Of a DNA stretch of 64,000 bases, positions 26,865 to 35,195 are shown piece after piece. The translations under genes were made by a program, and so were the position numbers. The number at the start of each line of letters is the position of its first letter. Within the stretch, counting starts at the first letter, position 1. Below the pieces are notes generated by a model, which was not told the DNA's origin, did no database searches, and saw nothing but the letters and a program-made list of their open reading frames with translations. This DNA is from Halonotius sp046719765 (lineage in GTDB: Archaea > Halobacteriota > Halobacteria > Halobacteriales > Haloferacaceae), in the NCBI RefSeq assembly GCF_046719765.1, contig NZ_JABEBY010000006.1:62001-126000 (forward strand), written 5' to 3'.

Positions 26865-27185
26865 GTGGCGTACGTCGTCGAGATCAAACCCTCCGCGCGC
26901 AAGCGAAACCCCGAGGTCGGGCGGACGATCAACACCGAGGGGGCAACCCACCGCTTTGCGGATCGGGACGCCGCCGAGGGGTGGGCCGAGGAGCTAACCG
27001 GCGGGGGCCGGGATCACGTCTGGATTCAGTCCGCCCACCCACAGGACAGTTCGGCGGTCGACGCCTATCTCGTTTCGCGGAACACGCGCGGCGAATTAGA
27101 GCGGGCCTTCGACAAGCGACGACGCCGACTTCGCGGCGGCGACAGCAGCCAACAGCAGGGGTTGGCTGAGCAGTTTTCCGAGTGA
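26865..27185 (+). CDS. Small haloarchaeal conserved protein of unknown function
   Basis: The 106-aa protein opens AYVVEIKPSARKRNPEVG and continues with TINTEGATHRFADRDAAEGW, an alpha/beta mini-fold that I recognise as recurring in haloarchaeal genomes without a function. It then has HVWIQSAHPQDSSAVDAYLV, and the C-terminal third is basic (KRRRRLRGG), unusual in this acidic proteome and possibly nucleic-acid-binding. The start codon is GTG at 26865; an ATG at 26846 is in another frame. Its end is 26 bases from the convergent sensor kinase. Confidence 0.65.
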   Translation: MAYVVEIKPSARKRNPEVGRTINTEGATHRFADRDAAEGWAEELTGGGRDHVWIQSAHPQDSSAVDAYLVSRNTRGELERAFDKRRRRLRGGDSSQQQGLAEQFSE

Positions 27186-27211
27186 GATCCGTTATCGCCG
27201 ACAATGCCGCA

Positions 27212-29620
27212 TCAGGCCTGTTCAAGGTGGATGCGCGCGGTCGTTCCCTGTTTGGTCTCGAATTCGATTGTCGCTTCCGAGTACTCGACAACCCGGTCGA
27301 CCAGCCACAGGCCGACCCCGCTCCCGTGTTCGAGGGCAGATTCACCGTGTCGATCCAACACCGACAGCTCGTCTTTCGGGATCCCGGGGCCGTCGTCTTC
27401 AACTTCGATGACTGTCTTGCCGTCGTCCTCGTATGTGGTGACGCGAACCTGTTCTGCGCTTGGATTCTCTTGGACGCCGTGTTCGAGCCCATTCTCGACA
27501 AGATGGTAGACCGCAGTCGAGAGCTTCGGGTGGGCGAGGACGTTACCGCTGGTCTCGCGGTCGACGACGATCTCAGCGGTCGTCGACTGCTCCTCGCGGG
27601 CTTGTTCGACGGCGTCGTCGACGATGCTGTCGACGGCAACCGGCTTGCGTGAATCCCGGCTCTGAACCACGCGCTGCATGTCGCGGGCGTTGTTGGCAGT
27701 CTGTTCGAGGCTGTTGCAGGTCTCAAGGATATGCTCGGCGAACGTGGCCTGCTCGTCGTCGGCCTCATCGATCAACACCTGAGCGTATCCTCTCATCACG
27801 TTGAGTTCGTTGCGGATATTGTGTCTGAGCACCCGGCCAACCACCTGGTCGAGAAGATCGAGCTCCTGCCGGTTGTTGATGAGTTGCAGCGAGGTTTCCA
27901 GCGTTGAGGCAAGCGTCGTTGCGATACTGCGGTCGATCTCGGTGACGGTATGCGATCTGACCGAGCCGGCCATCAGCACCCCATACTCGCCGATGGGGGC
28001 GATGACCTCAGATCGGATCGGGCTCCCCTTGTTGTAGGCGTCGCTGCGGTCGCCAACATCGGAGATAAACTTTGTCTCTCCAGTGGTAAATGCCTCCCAG
28101 GCGATGCTGCTGCCCGGGCCGAACGTCGGCGGTTGCTCGAACAACTCGGCTGCGGTATCGGTCATCGCAAGCGGTTCGAGCCGGTTTCGCGCCCGATTGT
28201 ACTGCCAGAAACCCGTAATCGGGAGGTTGAGTGCATCCGGGAGGCGTTCGAGCACCAGTTCGACCATCTCTTCTGGGGAGTCAGTTCGGAGTGTCTCCTG
28301 TGTGAGTTCCTGAACCGATTCGAGACTCTGTTGTCGTTGGGCACGATCAAGCGTGATCTCGACGAGCGCGGCCAGCAACTGCGCGAACTGAAAATCCATC
28401 CCATCGAAGGCGGCCTGCTGGCTGTCGCCGATCGCGATCACGCCGTGTTCGCCAAGCGGAAACAGCAGCGCGCTTTGGATCTGCCGACCGCTGTGGGGTA
28501 ACTGGCCGTCGGCAGTTTTGAGATCATCAATACGGCGTGGTGATCCCTCGTATGTCACCCACAGCAGGTTGCCCACCGCGACCCGGCCGACCTCGAAAAC
28601 CGGGGATCCACGCGTTGAAGCCGCCGACACAAGGCTGTCTTCGGCGCGGTCGTAAAGACAGATCTCGGCCACGTCGGCATCGATAATGGAGAGTGCCGTC
28701 GAAACGGCCCGGTTGCAGGCGGTCTGTCGATCCTGACTCGTGAGGACTTCCTGTGCCTCATCGTACAGTGATTCGAGCGTGCGACGGCGGTGTTTCTCGT
28801 CGGTGATGTCGATATACATCGCAAAGAACTCCTCGCCGTCACCGACCGGCACCGCCCGCAACAGAAAGTCACCGACGCCGTCTGTCGTCTCCCGCCGTAC
28901 CTCCTCGGTCACCGGCTCACCACGCACCAGACACGCGTCGATGAGTTTGGCCGTTTCCGCACTCTCCGTGTCAACCGGCGTTGTCGGCTCAAACCGTCCG
29001 GTTGAGGCCAGCGTATCGGTACCCACCTCGTGATCTCCAAACGTCTCTCTGAACTCCTCGTTTGCCCGTTTGATCCGCGGGGTGTCACCCTCCATGGAGA
29101 CGTTGACGATCGGTTCCTGAATCGTGGTGAAGATCGCCTCGAAGCGGTCACGCTCCTCGCGGAGGTCGCCCTCAACCCGTTTTGTCGTGCAGGCGGTCGC
29201 AAGCTTGTCGTTGAGCGGATCCAGCGCAGCAACGATATCCGGGTTCAGCTCCGACCCGTACTGTCCAAGCAGGAGCACACCGAACTCGGGAAGTTCAAAC
29301 AGGTAGTAGTGGGTATCAGGTTCGGGCTCACCGGTCAGTGGCAACGACGGGCGGTCTGCAGGCGGCTTCGCTGCCCACGAACAAAGCCGGTTCTTGCCGG
29401 CGGTATACAGGCTGTCGGTTCCGGAATCTGGTGGGCGGACGGCGACAGGATCGTACCCCTCGGAGTCAGTTGTCTCGGCGAAGATGGCTCCAAGCGAGCA
29501 GTCCAGCTGCTGGAGGTAGGCGGCGATGGCCTGCTCTGCGGTCTCTTGGAGGGTCTCGGCAGGCCCCGTCGCCAGTGCCAGTTCGTAGAGAACGCGGATG
29601 CGCTCGTGTTGGTTCGACAT
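27212..29620 (-). CDS. Soluble multi-domain sensor histidine kinase (GAF-PAS-GAF-GAF-kinase)
   Basis: The 802-aa protein has no membrane segment. Predicted order: N-terminal GAF-like domain (about 1-155), PAS (about 165-280, ending FAMYIDITDEKHRRRTLE), two GAF-type domains (about 285-430 and 440-590), then the kinase. The phospho-acceptor His is in VLRHNIRNELNVMRGYAQVL, the N box is LVENGLEHG, the G1 box is VEDDGPGIP and the G2 box is HGSGVGLWLVDRVVEYS. It is a full-length paralogue of the kinase at 31582-33969: the domain order and many blocks agree, such as TTIQEP, DITDEK, TSEDRQTAC/TSQDRQTAC and IRSEVIAPI. No response regulator lies beside it. The ligand is unknown. Confidence 0.88.
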   Translation of the reverse strand: MSNQHERIRVLYELALATGPAETLQETAEQAIAAYLQQLDCSLGAIFAETTDSEGYDPVAVRPPDSGTDSLYTAGKNRLCSWAAKPPADRPSLPLTGEPEPDTHYYLFELPEFGVLLLGQYGSELNPDIVAALDPLNDKLATACTTKRVEGDLREERDRFEAIFTTIQEPIVNVSMEGDTPRIKRANEEFRETFGDHEVGTDTLASTGRFEPTTPVDTESAETAKLIDACLVRGEPVTEEVRRETTDGVGDFLLRAVPVGDGEEFFAMYIDITDEKHRRRTLESLYDEAQEVLTSQDRQTACNRAVSTALSIIDADVAEICLYDRAEDSLVSAASTRGSPVFEVGRVAVGNLLWVTYEGSPRRIDDLKTADGQLPHSGRQIQSALLFPLGEHGVIAIGDSQQAAFDGMDFQFAQLLAALVEITLDRAQRQQSLESVQELTQETLRTDSPEEMVELVLERLPDALNLPITGFWQYNRARNRLEPLAMTDTAAELFEQPPTFGPGSSIAWEAFTTGETKFISDVGDRSDAYNKGSPIRSEVIAPIGEYGVLMAGSVRSHTVTEIDRSIATTLASTLETSLQLINNRQELDLLDQVVGRVLRHNIRNELNVMRGYAQVLIDEADDEQATFAEHILETCNSLEQTANNARDMQRVVQSRDSRKPVAVDSIVDDAVEQAREEQSTTAEIVVDRETSGNVLAHPKLSTAVYHLVENGLEHGVQENPSAEQVRVTTYEDDGKTVIEVEDDGPGIPKDELSVLDRHGESALEHGSGVGLWLVDRVVEYSEATIEFETKQGTTARIHLEQA

Positions 29621-29977
29621 CGGATATCCCCTCTCGACTACACTACGACAGCGGTCGTCGTCGCGGCCGACTCCTGATCACACCGACAGCCACCGGCGGT
29701 GGCCGTGGGTTCCTCCCGTCCGGTGGCCGCTGGGCCGGACGAGCGACCGTTAGCGTGAGACCGGCTGTCCATACACAATGCCATTCATATCGACCAATAT
29801 AAATCTCGGTTTGCAGTTTATCATTCATTCTCTCTGATACGGATACCCCAGTCCACCTCCTCCGTGGCTGCTGGGCTGTCTCAACAGCGTGGGCAACTAG
29901 AAAACATTTAATTATTAAGATCTCAGAGATGCGATGTACAGGAACTTGCTGTATCCAACGCACACGTGTGAGTTCAG
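29621..29977. other. 357-bp divergent intergenic region with a sharp composition change
   Basis: No coding sequence is supported. The left third is GC-rich and has short palindromes such as CCACC-GGC-GGTGG near 29689. From about 29780 the sequence is AT-rich, with ATATAAATC near 29800 (readable as a TATA box on the minus strand, about 185 bases before the kinase start) and TTTAATTATTAAG near 29908, a likely promoter for the low-GC kinase gene starting at 29978. Confidence 0.5.
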
Positions 29978-31000
29978 ATGACGGAGTCAACGTTCACCTT
30001 TGATGAGGAAACCGCGCATTTCTGTAGCAGCCTAGATGTCGGTATTACGATCCACGATTCCGAGACAGGCGATATACACTATACCAACGAGCACGCCGAA
30101 GATATCTATGGATATTCGAAACGCGACCTGAATAAGTCAAATATCGTTGATATAAGCCCGGGTTCTATCTCTCAATCAGAGTTCATCAAGCGGTTACGCG
30201 CTGCGGCAAACGGCCACTCCCAACAGTTTGAATGGCGAATCAGACGACCCTCGGGTGAAATAATCTGGATCGAGATGCGTCTTTCTGAACTCACCGTCAA
30301 CGAGCACTCGTATGTGATCGCGGCGATACGTGATATCAGCGACCACAAGATGAATCTCCGCTATCTCCGCCTCATGAACCGCATCGTCAACCACAATTTC
30401 CGTAACAAACTGCAGATAATTCAGGGGTCGTTCAATCAGATGAATACACAGACAAACGACAAACTGTTTAACGGCATTCGACGGGCCATCGCCGAGTTGG
30501 TTGATTTGACTAATTGGGTCAACGCCATCACATCCCTACATCGCGGACAGAAGGATCACAAAATCAATGTGAGACAGCTTCTCGGTAATATCGTAACCGA
30601 ATACGAAAACAAATACCCTGAAATCAGTTGGGAAGTTGACTGTGAGAACGTGTTTATTATGGGTGATACGTCGCTACGAAGAGCATTTGAGGAGCTTATC
30701 GATAATGCCGTGCGACACAATTCACACGATGATCTGGATATCGTTGTTTCGGCGAGTGAGAACGTGGCCGACCAGCAAATCGACATCAAGGTTATTGATA
30801 CGGGCGAACCGATCCCGGATGTTGACGCGCAACCGCTTATACACAGCTATGATCCTGATCCATTAGAAGACGCCGAGAAAGTCGGCCTGTGGGAGGTTCA
30901 AACGATTATTAACACTCATCAGGGCATGCTCACGCTGGAAGAAAACAGTCCAGAGCTAACGATACTGAAGGTTTCATTACCACTGGCAGACCCGCAGTAA
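29978..31000 (+). CDS. PAS-domain histidine kinase, low-GC, compositionally foreign
   Basis: The 340-aa protein has one PAS domain (about residues 10-125; DVGITIHDSETGDIHYTNEH to YVIAAIRDISDHK). A dimerisation helix follows with the acceptor His in LMNRIVNHNFRNKLQIIQGS (about 133-152). The HATPase region has an N box FEELIDNAVRHN. The G1 loop, DTGEPIPDVD, and the G2 loop, AEKVGLWEVQTIINTHQG, are short and Gly-poor compared with the two neighbouring kinases. It is cytoplasmic. Codon use is far richer in A/T (about half GC against roughly two thirds nearby) and the protein has many Asn, Ile and Lys residues, which points to horizontal acquisition. It has no partner regulator. Confidence 0.85.
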   Translation: MTESTFTFDEETAHFCSSLDVGITIHDSETGDIHYTNEHAEDIYGYSKRDLNKSNIVDISPGSISQSEFIKRLRAAANGHSQQFEWRIRRPSGEIIWIEMRLSELTVNEHSYVIAAIRDISDHKMNLRYLRLMNRIVNHNFRNKLQIIQGSFNQMNTQTNDKLFNGIRRAIAELVDLTNWVNAITSLHRGQKDHKINVRQLLGNIVTEYENKYPEISWEVDCENVFIMGDTSLRRAFEELIDNAVRHNSHDDLDIVVSASENVADQQIDIKVIDTGEPIPDVDAQPLIHSYDPDPLEDAEKVGLWEVQTIINTHQGMLTLEENSPELTILKVSLPLADPQ

Positions 31001-31010
31001 GTGCCTCTAC

Positions 31011-31030
31011 AACGAGTGTTACGCCTCGTT
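31011..31030 (+). terminator. Hairpin just after the low-GC kinase
   Basis: AACGAG (31011-31016) pairs with CTCGTT (31025-31030) around an 8-base loop, 11 bases after the kinase stop codon. It may help end the transcript, but there is no following T-run, so the call is weak. Confidence 0.3.
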
Positions 31031-31170
31031 CTGTGACCACCCAACCGAACTGCTGCAGCCACGGGGTGAACCGATACCATACAGCGTTCTTTTCGACCAT
31101 TTCCCGCTACACTGGCGGAGCACCACGCTGTTGCAAACGCGCCGCTTGTTGGTTGTGTCCGCGCAGCAAC

Positions 31171-31231
31171 GCCGAGGGAGAGATTTGAACGACGGTCACT
31201 CCCGGTGGTCGCTCCCTGCTTCAAATCTCCC
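31171..31231 (-). repeat. tRNA-Ser 3'-end copy with hairpin, unit A
   Basis: GCCGAGGGAGAGATTTGAAC (31171-31190) repeats exactly the last 20 bases of the tRNA-Ser gene's acceptor/T-arm region (31438-31457). It is followed by a sequence shared with unit B and closed by TTCAAATCTCCC (31220-31231), whose first 10 bases are the perfect complement of GAGATTTGAA (31180-31189). Downstream is a second hairpin, CCGAGAGCC (31258-31266) with GGCTCTCGG (31273-31281). Confidence 0.85.
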
Positions 31232-31302
31232 GTCACGGGTACACCCGCTCGCGGCAACCGAGAGCCACAGCGGGCTCTCGGCGTGTTGCTCGCGGTAGAA
31301 AC

Positions 31303-31362
31303 GCCGAGGGAGAGATTTGAACGACGGTCGCTCCCGGTGGTCGCTCCCTCGTTCAAACTCTC
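31303..31362 (-). repeat. tRNA-Ser 3'-end copy with hairpin, unit B
   Basis: The same 20-mer lies at 31303-31322, 132 bases after unit A and 135 bases before the true gene, and the shared sequence continues for about 50 bases with only a few changes. The closing arm TTCAAACTCTC (31352-31362) is nearly complementary to the left arm. A strong nested hairpin follows: GCCGACACA (31376-31384) with TGTGTCGGC (31423-31431), and inside it GCGGCGCG (31392-31399) with CGCGCCGC (31406-31413). Confidence 0.85.
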
Positions 31363-31436
31363 GACTGTCGTTTCCGCCGACACAGTGTCTCGCGGCGCGA
31401 TGAAACGCGCCGCTACGTAGTTTGTGTCGGCTACAA

Positions 31437-31521
31437 CGCCGAGGGAGAGATTTGAACTCCCGAGTCCGAATGGACAGTAGATTTCGAATCTACCGCCTTG
31501 GCCAGGCTAGGCTACCTCGGC
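31437..31521 (-). tRNA. tRNA-Ser (anticodon CGA)
   Basis: On the minus strand an 85-nt class II tRNA folds cleanly. The acceptor stem is GCCGAGG/CCTCGGC with discriminator G. The D arm is GCCTAGCCTGGCCAAGGC, the anticodon stem is GTAGA/TCTAC around loop TTCGAAA (anticodon CGA), and a long variable arm is typical of serine. The T arm is GGGAG-TTCAAAT-CTCTC. CCA is not encoded. An AAGTAAAAG box (minus-strand CTTTTACTT) about 25-32 bases upstream is a plausible promoter. Two partial copies of the 3' end follow the gene. Confidence 0.95.
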
Positions 31522-31581
31522 TCAACGTATGTTCGCCCGTGCCGCAAGTAAAAGATTCCGATCTCACCGCCCTCGGTCGAT

Positions 31582-33969
31582 TCATCCCTCCTCTGCGGCA
31601 CGGAGCGTGATCCGCGCGGTCGTCCCGCCGTCGGTGTCAAACGAGAGCACGCCATCCGAGTAGTCGACGATCCGGTCGATCAGCCAGAGCCCAACCCCGC
31701 TGCCGTGTTCGAGCTCTGACTCGCCGTGTTGGTCGATGACGGCGAGTTCGTTCGGCGGGATGCCGGGGCCGTCATCGATGACCGCGATCACAACGTCGTC
31801 ACCGTCGTCGACAGCTGTTACCCGAATTTCGCCGTCGGCATCGACGCCGTGTTCCACGCTGTTCTCGATGAGTTGGGCGATCGCAACCGGGAGCTTTGGG
31901 TGGGCGATGACCGCCCTTGTCGTCGCGATATCGGTAGTTACCGTGACCGTCGCCGGCGGGTCGGGCGCGAGGTCGATCGCGTCCTTGATGGCGGTGGTGA
32001 TGTCGACGGCGCGTCGCTGCTCGCGCGTCTGGACGACCTCCCGCATCGTCCGCGCGTTGGTGGCCGTCCGTTCGAGGTTCTCACAGTGGTCGATGATCTC
32101 GGCTGTGTGTGGCGACGCCTCGCAGTCTTCGGCCACGGCGTTGGCATACCCCTTGATCACCGTCAGATCGTTGCGAAGATTGTGTCTGAGCACGCGATCA
32201 AACACCGCCTCAAGCAGCTGCAACTCCTCCCGGTTGTCGACGAGTTCGATCGCGGTCGCCAGATTCGATGTCAGCGTCTCAACGATGCTCCGATCGGTGT
32301 CGGTGAGGTTCTGTGGTCGCACCGCCCCGGCCATCAGCACGCCGAACTCATCGATCGGGGCGATGACCTCCGACCGGATCACGCTATCCTCGTTGTAGGC
32401 GTCGGGCCGGCTGGCAACATCGGACACAAGCTCCGTGTCGCCGCGTTTGAACGCCTCCCAGGCGATCCCATCCGTGCGCCCGAACGTCGGTAGTGTGGGA
32501 AATAGCTCGACGGCCGGCTCGGTCATTCCGATCGGTTCAAGCTGGTCGGCGACCGCATTATACTCCCACAGCCCCGTGATCGGGAAGTTGAGGGCTGTCG
32601 GTAGCCGATCGAGCACCGCATCGATCATCGCCGACCGGGTGTCGGCGGTGACGGCCTCCTGGGTGATCGCCTGGACGGCTTCGAGGCTCTGAATCCGCTG
32701 GGCGCGGGTGAGCGCGATTGTGCCGAGTGTGGTCAACAGCCCACCGAGCTGGCCGTCGGTCTCGTCGAACGCCGCCGCCTGTTCGTCGCCGAGGATGAGC
32801 ACCCCATGGTCGCCGAGGGGGTAGAGCAGCACGCTCTCGATCGCCATCCCGCTGTGGGCGATCGAGACATCGGCCGCCGACAGCGCGTCGAACCGCCGGA
32901 AGGATCCGCCGTAAACCTCCCACAGTGGTGTCGCAGCCTCCTCGCTGGGTGCGGTAAACACCGGCTCTTCGGCCGTCGTCGCTGCCGGGGTGAGCGTGTC
33001 GGTCGCCCGGTCGTAGAGATGTACCTCCGCGACCGACGCGTCGATGACCGCCATCGCCGTTTCGACCGTTCGCTCGCAGGCGGTCTGTCGATCCTCGCTT
33101 GTCAACACCGCCTGTGCGTCCTCGTACAGCGACGCCAGCGTCCGGCGGCGGCGTTTCTCGTCGGTGATATCGACGTACAGAAAGAACCACTCCCGGCCGG
33201 TCGCGGTCGTCACCGGGACGGCCCGCAACAGAAAGTCGCCGGTGCCACCCACGGTCTGTCGGCTGCTCTCCGTGGTTACCGGCTGGCCGTCGGCAAGTTG
33301 GGTGTCGATCTCGGCTGCGGTCGCCGCGTCGCTCGGTGCTGCCGGGATCGTCGGTTCGAGCCGGCTTCCCTCGGTCATCGCGGTGGCGTCGCCGAAGGTG
33401 GTTTCAAAGGCCTCGTTTCTGCGGGTGATCGTCGCCGTCCCATCGGTGACCGAGACGGTGGCCATCGGCTCCTGGATCGTCGTAAACAGGGCCTCGAACC
33501 GCCGTCGCTCGTTTCTGAGCGTCGATTCGGCTGCCTTGGCCGTACACGCGGTTGCAAGCTTCTCGTTGAGTGGCCCGAGCTCGTCGATGATCGACTCGGA
33601 AAATGGCTCCCCGTGTGTGCCGAGCACCAACGCGCCGAAATCGGGGAGTTCGAAGAGATAGTAGTGGCCGTCGTCACCACCCTCGCCGACGATCGGGAAC
33701 GACTCGCCTGCGGCGTCGCCATCGGCCCGCTCGGCGAGACGGGTTCTCGCGGCGGCGTACACCGGATCGTCGACAGCCGCCGCGGGTCGGGCGATGATCT
33801 GCTCGTAGCCGCCGTCCTCCCGCTGCCTGAACACACCGCCGACCGTACAGTTCAGCTTCCCCAGATAGGCGTCGAGGGCGGTTTCGGCGGTTGCCGCCAG
33901 CGTTTCTCCCGGGCTGATCGCCAATGAGATCTCGTGGAGCAGCTGGATTCGTTGTCGGCGATCGGGCAT
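31582..33969 (-). CDS. Soluble multi-domain sensor histidine kinase, partner of the FIST protein
   Basis: The 795-aa paralogue of the 27212-29620 kinase has the same layout. It starts with an N-terminal GAF-like domain, then PAS (ending FFLYVDITDEKRRRRTLA), then two GAF domains. The kinase has acceptor His in RVLRHNLRNDLTVIKGYANA, N box QLIENSVEHG, G1 IDDGPGIP and G2 HGSGVGLWLIDRIVDYS. The ATG at 33969 is chosen because a perfect GGAGGTGA ribosome site lies 6 bases before it; a GTG at 33975 would overlap the spacer. The FIST gene is 25 bases upstream on the same strand, so the two are probably one operon and one signalling pathway. No receiver-domain gene is adjacent. Confidence 0.9.
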   Translation of the reverse strand: MPDRRQRIQLLHEISLAISPGETLAATAETALDAYLGKLNCTVGGVFRQREDGGYEQIIARPAAAVDDPVYAAARTRLAERADGDAAGESFPIVGEGGDDGHYYLFELPDFGALVLGTHGEPFSESIIDELGPLNEKLATACTAKAAESTLRNERRRFEALFTTIQEPMATVSVTDGTATITRRNEAFETTFGDATAMTEGSRLEPTIPAAPSDAATAAEIDTQLADGQPVTTESSRQTVGGTGDFLLRAVPVTTATGREWFFLYVDITDEKRRRRTLASLYEDAQAVLTSEDRQTACERTVETAMAVIDASVAEVHLYDRATDTLTPAATTAEEPVFTAPSEEAATPLWEVYGGSFRRFDALSAADVSIAHSGMAIESVLLYPLGDHGVLILGDEQAAAFDETDGQLGGLLTTLGTIALTRAQRIQSLEAVQAITQEAVTADTRSAMIDAVLDRLPTALNFPITGLWEYNAVADQLEPIGMTEPAVELFPTLPTFGRTDGIAWEAFKRGDTELVSDVASRPDAYNEDSVIRSEVIAPIDEFGVLMAGAVRPQNLTDTDRSIVETLTSNLATAIELVDNREELQLLEAVFDRVLRHNLRNDLTVIKGYANAVAEDCEASPHTAEIIDHCENLERTATNARTMREVVQTREQRRAVDITTAIKDAIDLAPDPPATVTVTTDIATTRAVIAHPKLPVAIAQLIENSVEHGVDADGEIRVTAVDDGDDVVIAVIDDGPGIPPNELAVIDQHGESELEHGSGVGLWLIDRIVDYSDGVLSFDTDGGTTARITLRAAEEG

Positions 33970-33975
33970 CGTCAC

Positions 33976-33983
33976 TCACCTCC
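33976..33983 (-). promoter_or_regulatory. Perfect Shine-Dalgarno GGAGGTGA before the FIST-linked kinase
   Basis: The minus strand reads GGAGGTGA 6 bases before ATG 33969, a full 8-base match to the archaeal 16S 3' end. It lies between the FIST stop and the kinase start and supports operon expression as well as the start choice. Confidence 0.75.
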
Positions 33984-33994
33984 GCGCAGGTCGC

Positions 33995-35098
33995 TCATAG
34001 GCCATCGACGGCCCCGACGACCGCGGTTTTGTTGTAGTATTCGAGATGGCCCCGCCCGTCGTTGGCGACCTCGCCGATGGTCAGCGCGCCGATCGTCGAC
34101 CCCCGTTGGCTGAGTGCCGCCAGTTCCCGGTCGAATGCGCTCTCGAGATACTGGGCCCGCGAGACACAGTCGAAGGTTATCAGCGCGCTGTCGGTGCTTG
34201 CCCCCTCGCTGGCGGCCGCATGCGCGCGGTCGGCCGCCGCCACGAGGCTTTCGGGGTCGCCCTGCAGGACGTGGACGAACTCGCCTTCGGGGAGCGCGCC
34301 GAAACACCGCAAGGAGCCATCGTCGTCGACCTCGAAGGGGTCGCGGACGATCCGCTCGGCACCCAATCGGCTGATCCCGAAGGGATGGGATTTCGCCACC
34401 TCGAAGAAGTTTGTTTTCGTGACGGTGCGATCGGTTTCGGCGTCGATGATGCCGGCATAGCGGTCGTAGGCCGGCTGGCCGTCAAGCGTTTCGAGTCGCC
34501 GGCCGTCGGCGGCGGTGATCTCGAAGGGGCCGCCGATGTCTGTCCAGCCGTGCTCGACACCGATCGTGCTTTCGGCGGTGATCCTCGCCACCACGGCCGC
34601 GTCGCCGACGAGCCCGTCGTTGGTGAACAAACAGTGCCGCCTGTCGCCGTCAAGGGTGCCGGCCCCACCGCCGATGTAGGTGTACTCGACGCCGTAGGCG
34701 TTGAACAGCTGCTGGACGAACCGGTCGCCGTCGTCGGCGAAGGCGTCGACGAAGACGAACGCTGTCTCGTAGTCGTTGGCGTCGGTGGTGGTGATCGGGT
34801 CGGCGTCGGTAGAGATCGGCTCGTCGGCATCGGTGATCGTCTCGACGGCCGGGCGAACCGCGAGGCCGGCGACGATCGCGCCGTCGGCGTGGGCCTCGCC
34901 CTCGTGGATGACATTCGGGAACAGCCCGCCGAACACCGGCGTCGACAGCTCCCGGAGCGTCTCGTCGATGGTTGCCGGCGTAAATGCGTCGTCGGGTGTC
35001 GCCAACACGAGCAACCCCTCGACTGCGGGGTCGGCATCGAACTCCTGCAGCGTCGACCGGAACTCGCTGCCGGTCGTCCGACAGTACGCAGCCTCCAT
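33995..35098 (-). CDS. FIST-domain sensor protein
   Basis: The 367-aa protein has a FIST N domain (about residues 20-200; DPAVEGLLVLATPDDAFTPA, STPVFGGLFPNVIHEGEAHA, YTYIGGGAGTLD) and a FIST C domain (about 205-360; FEVAKSHPFGISR, EGEFVHVLQGDPESLVAAAD, ALITFDCVSRAQYLE, STIGALTIGEVANDG). FIST domains are thought to bind small ligands, perhaps amino acids, and feed signals to kinases or chemotaxis. ATG 35098 is chosen: a CTTTTTACG element 27 bases upstream fits a leaderless message, while the ATG at 35134 lies beyond that box. It forms an apparent operon with the kinase downstream. Confidence 0.88.
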   Translation of the reverse strand: MEAAYCRTTGSEFRSTLQEFDADPAVEGLLVLATPDDAFTPATIDETLRELSTPVFGGLFPNVIHEGEAHADGAIVAGLAVRPAVETITDADEPISTDADPITTTDANDYETAFVFVDAFADDGDRFVQQLFNAYGVEYTYIGGGAGTLDGDRRHCLFTNDGLVGDAAVVARITAESTIGVEHGWTDIGGPFEITAADGRRLETLDGQPAYDRYAGIIDAETDRTVTKTNFFEVAKSHPFGISRLGAERIVRDPFEVDDDGSLRCFGALPEGEFVHVLQGDPESLVAAADRAHAAASEGASTDSALITFDCVSRAQYLESAFDRELAALSQRGSTIGALTIGEVANDGRGHLEYYNKTAVVGAVDGL

Positions 35099-35195
35099 GA
35101 CCGCTATCCACGCTGGCCGTCGTAAAAAGCCCACCGTCGCGGTGGCTGTGGTGTTGGTGGTTTGGTCTCGGGGGTTGTGTCGCTGTCGTCACCGA

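Noticed and set aside
31171..31362. tRNA pseudogenes
   Set aside because: Only the 3' 20 bases match the tRNA; there is no D arm or anticodon arm, so these are repeats of the end and not decayed whole tRNAs.
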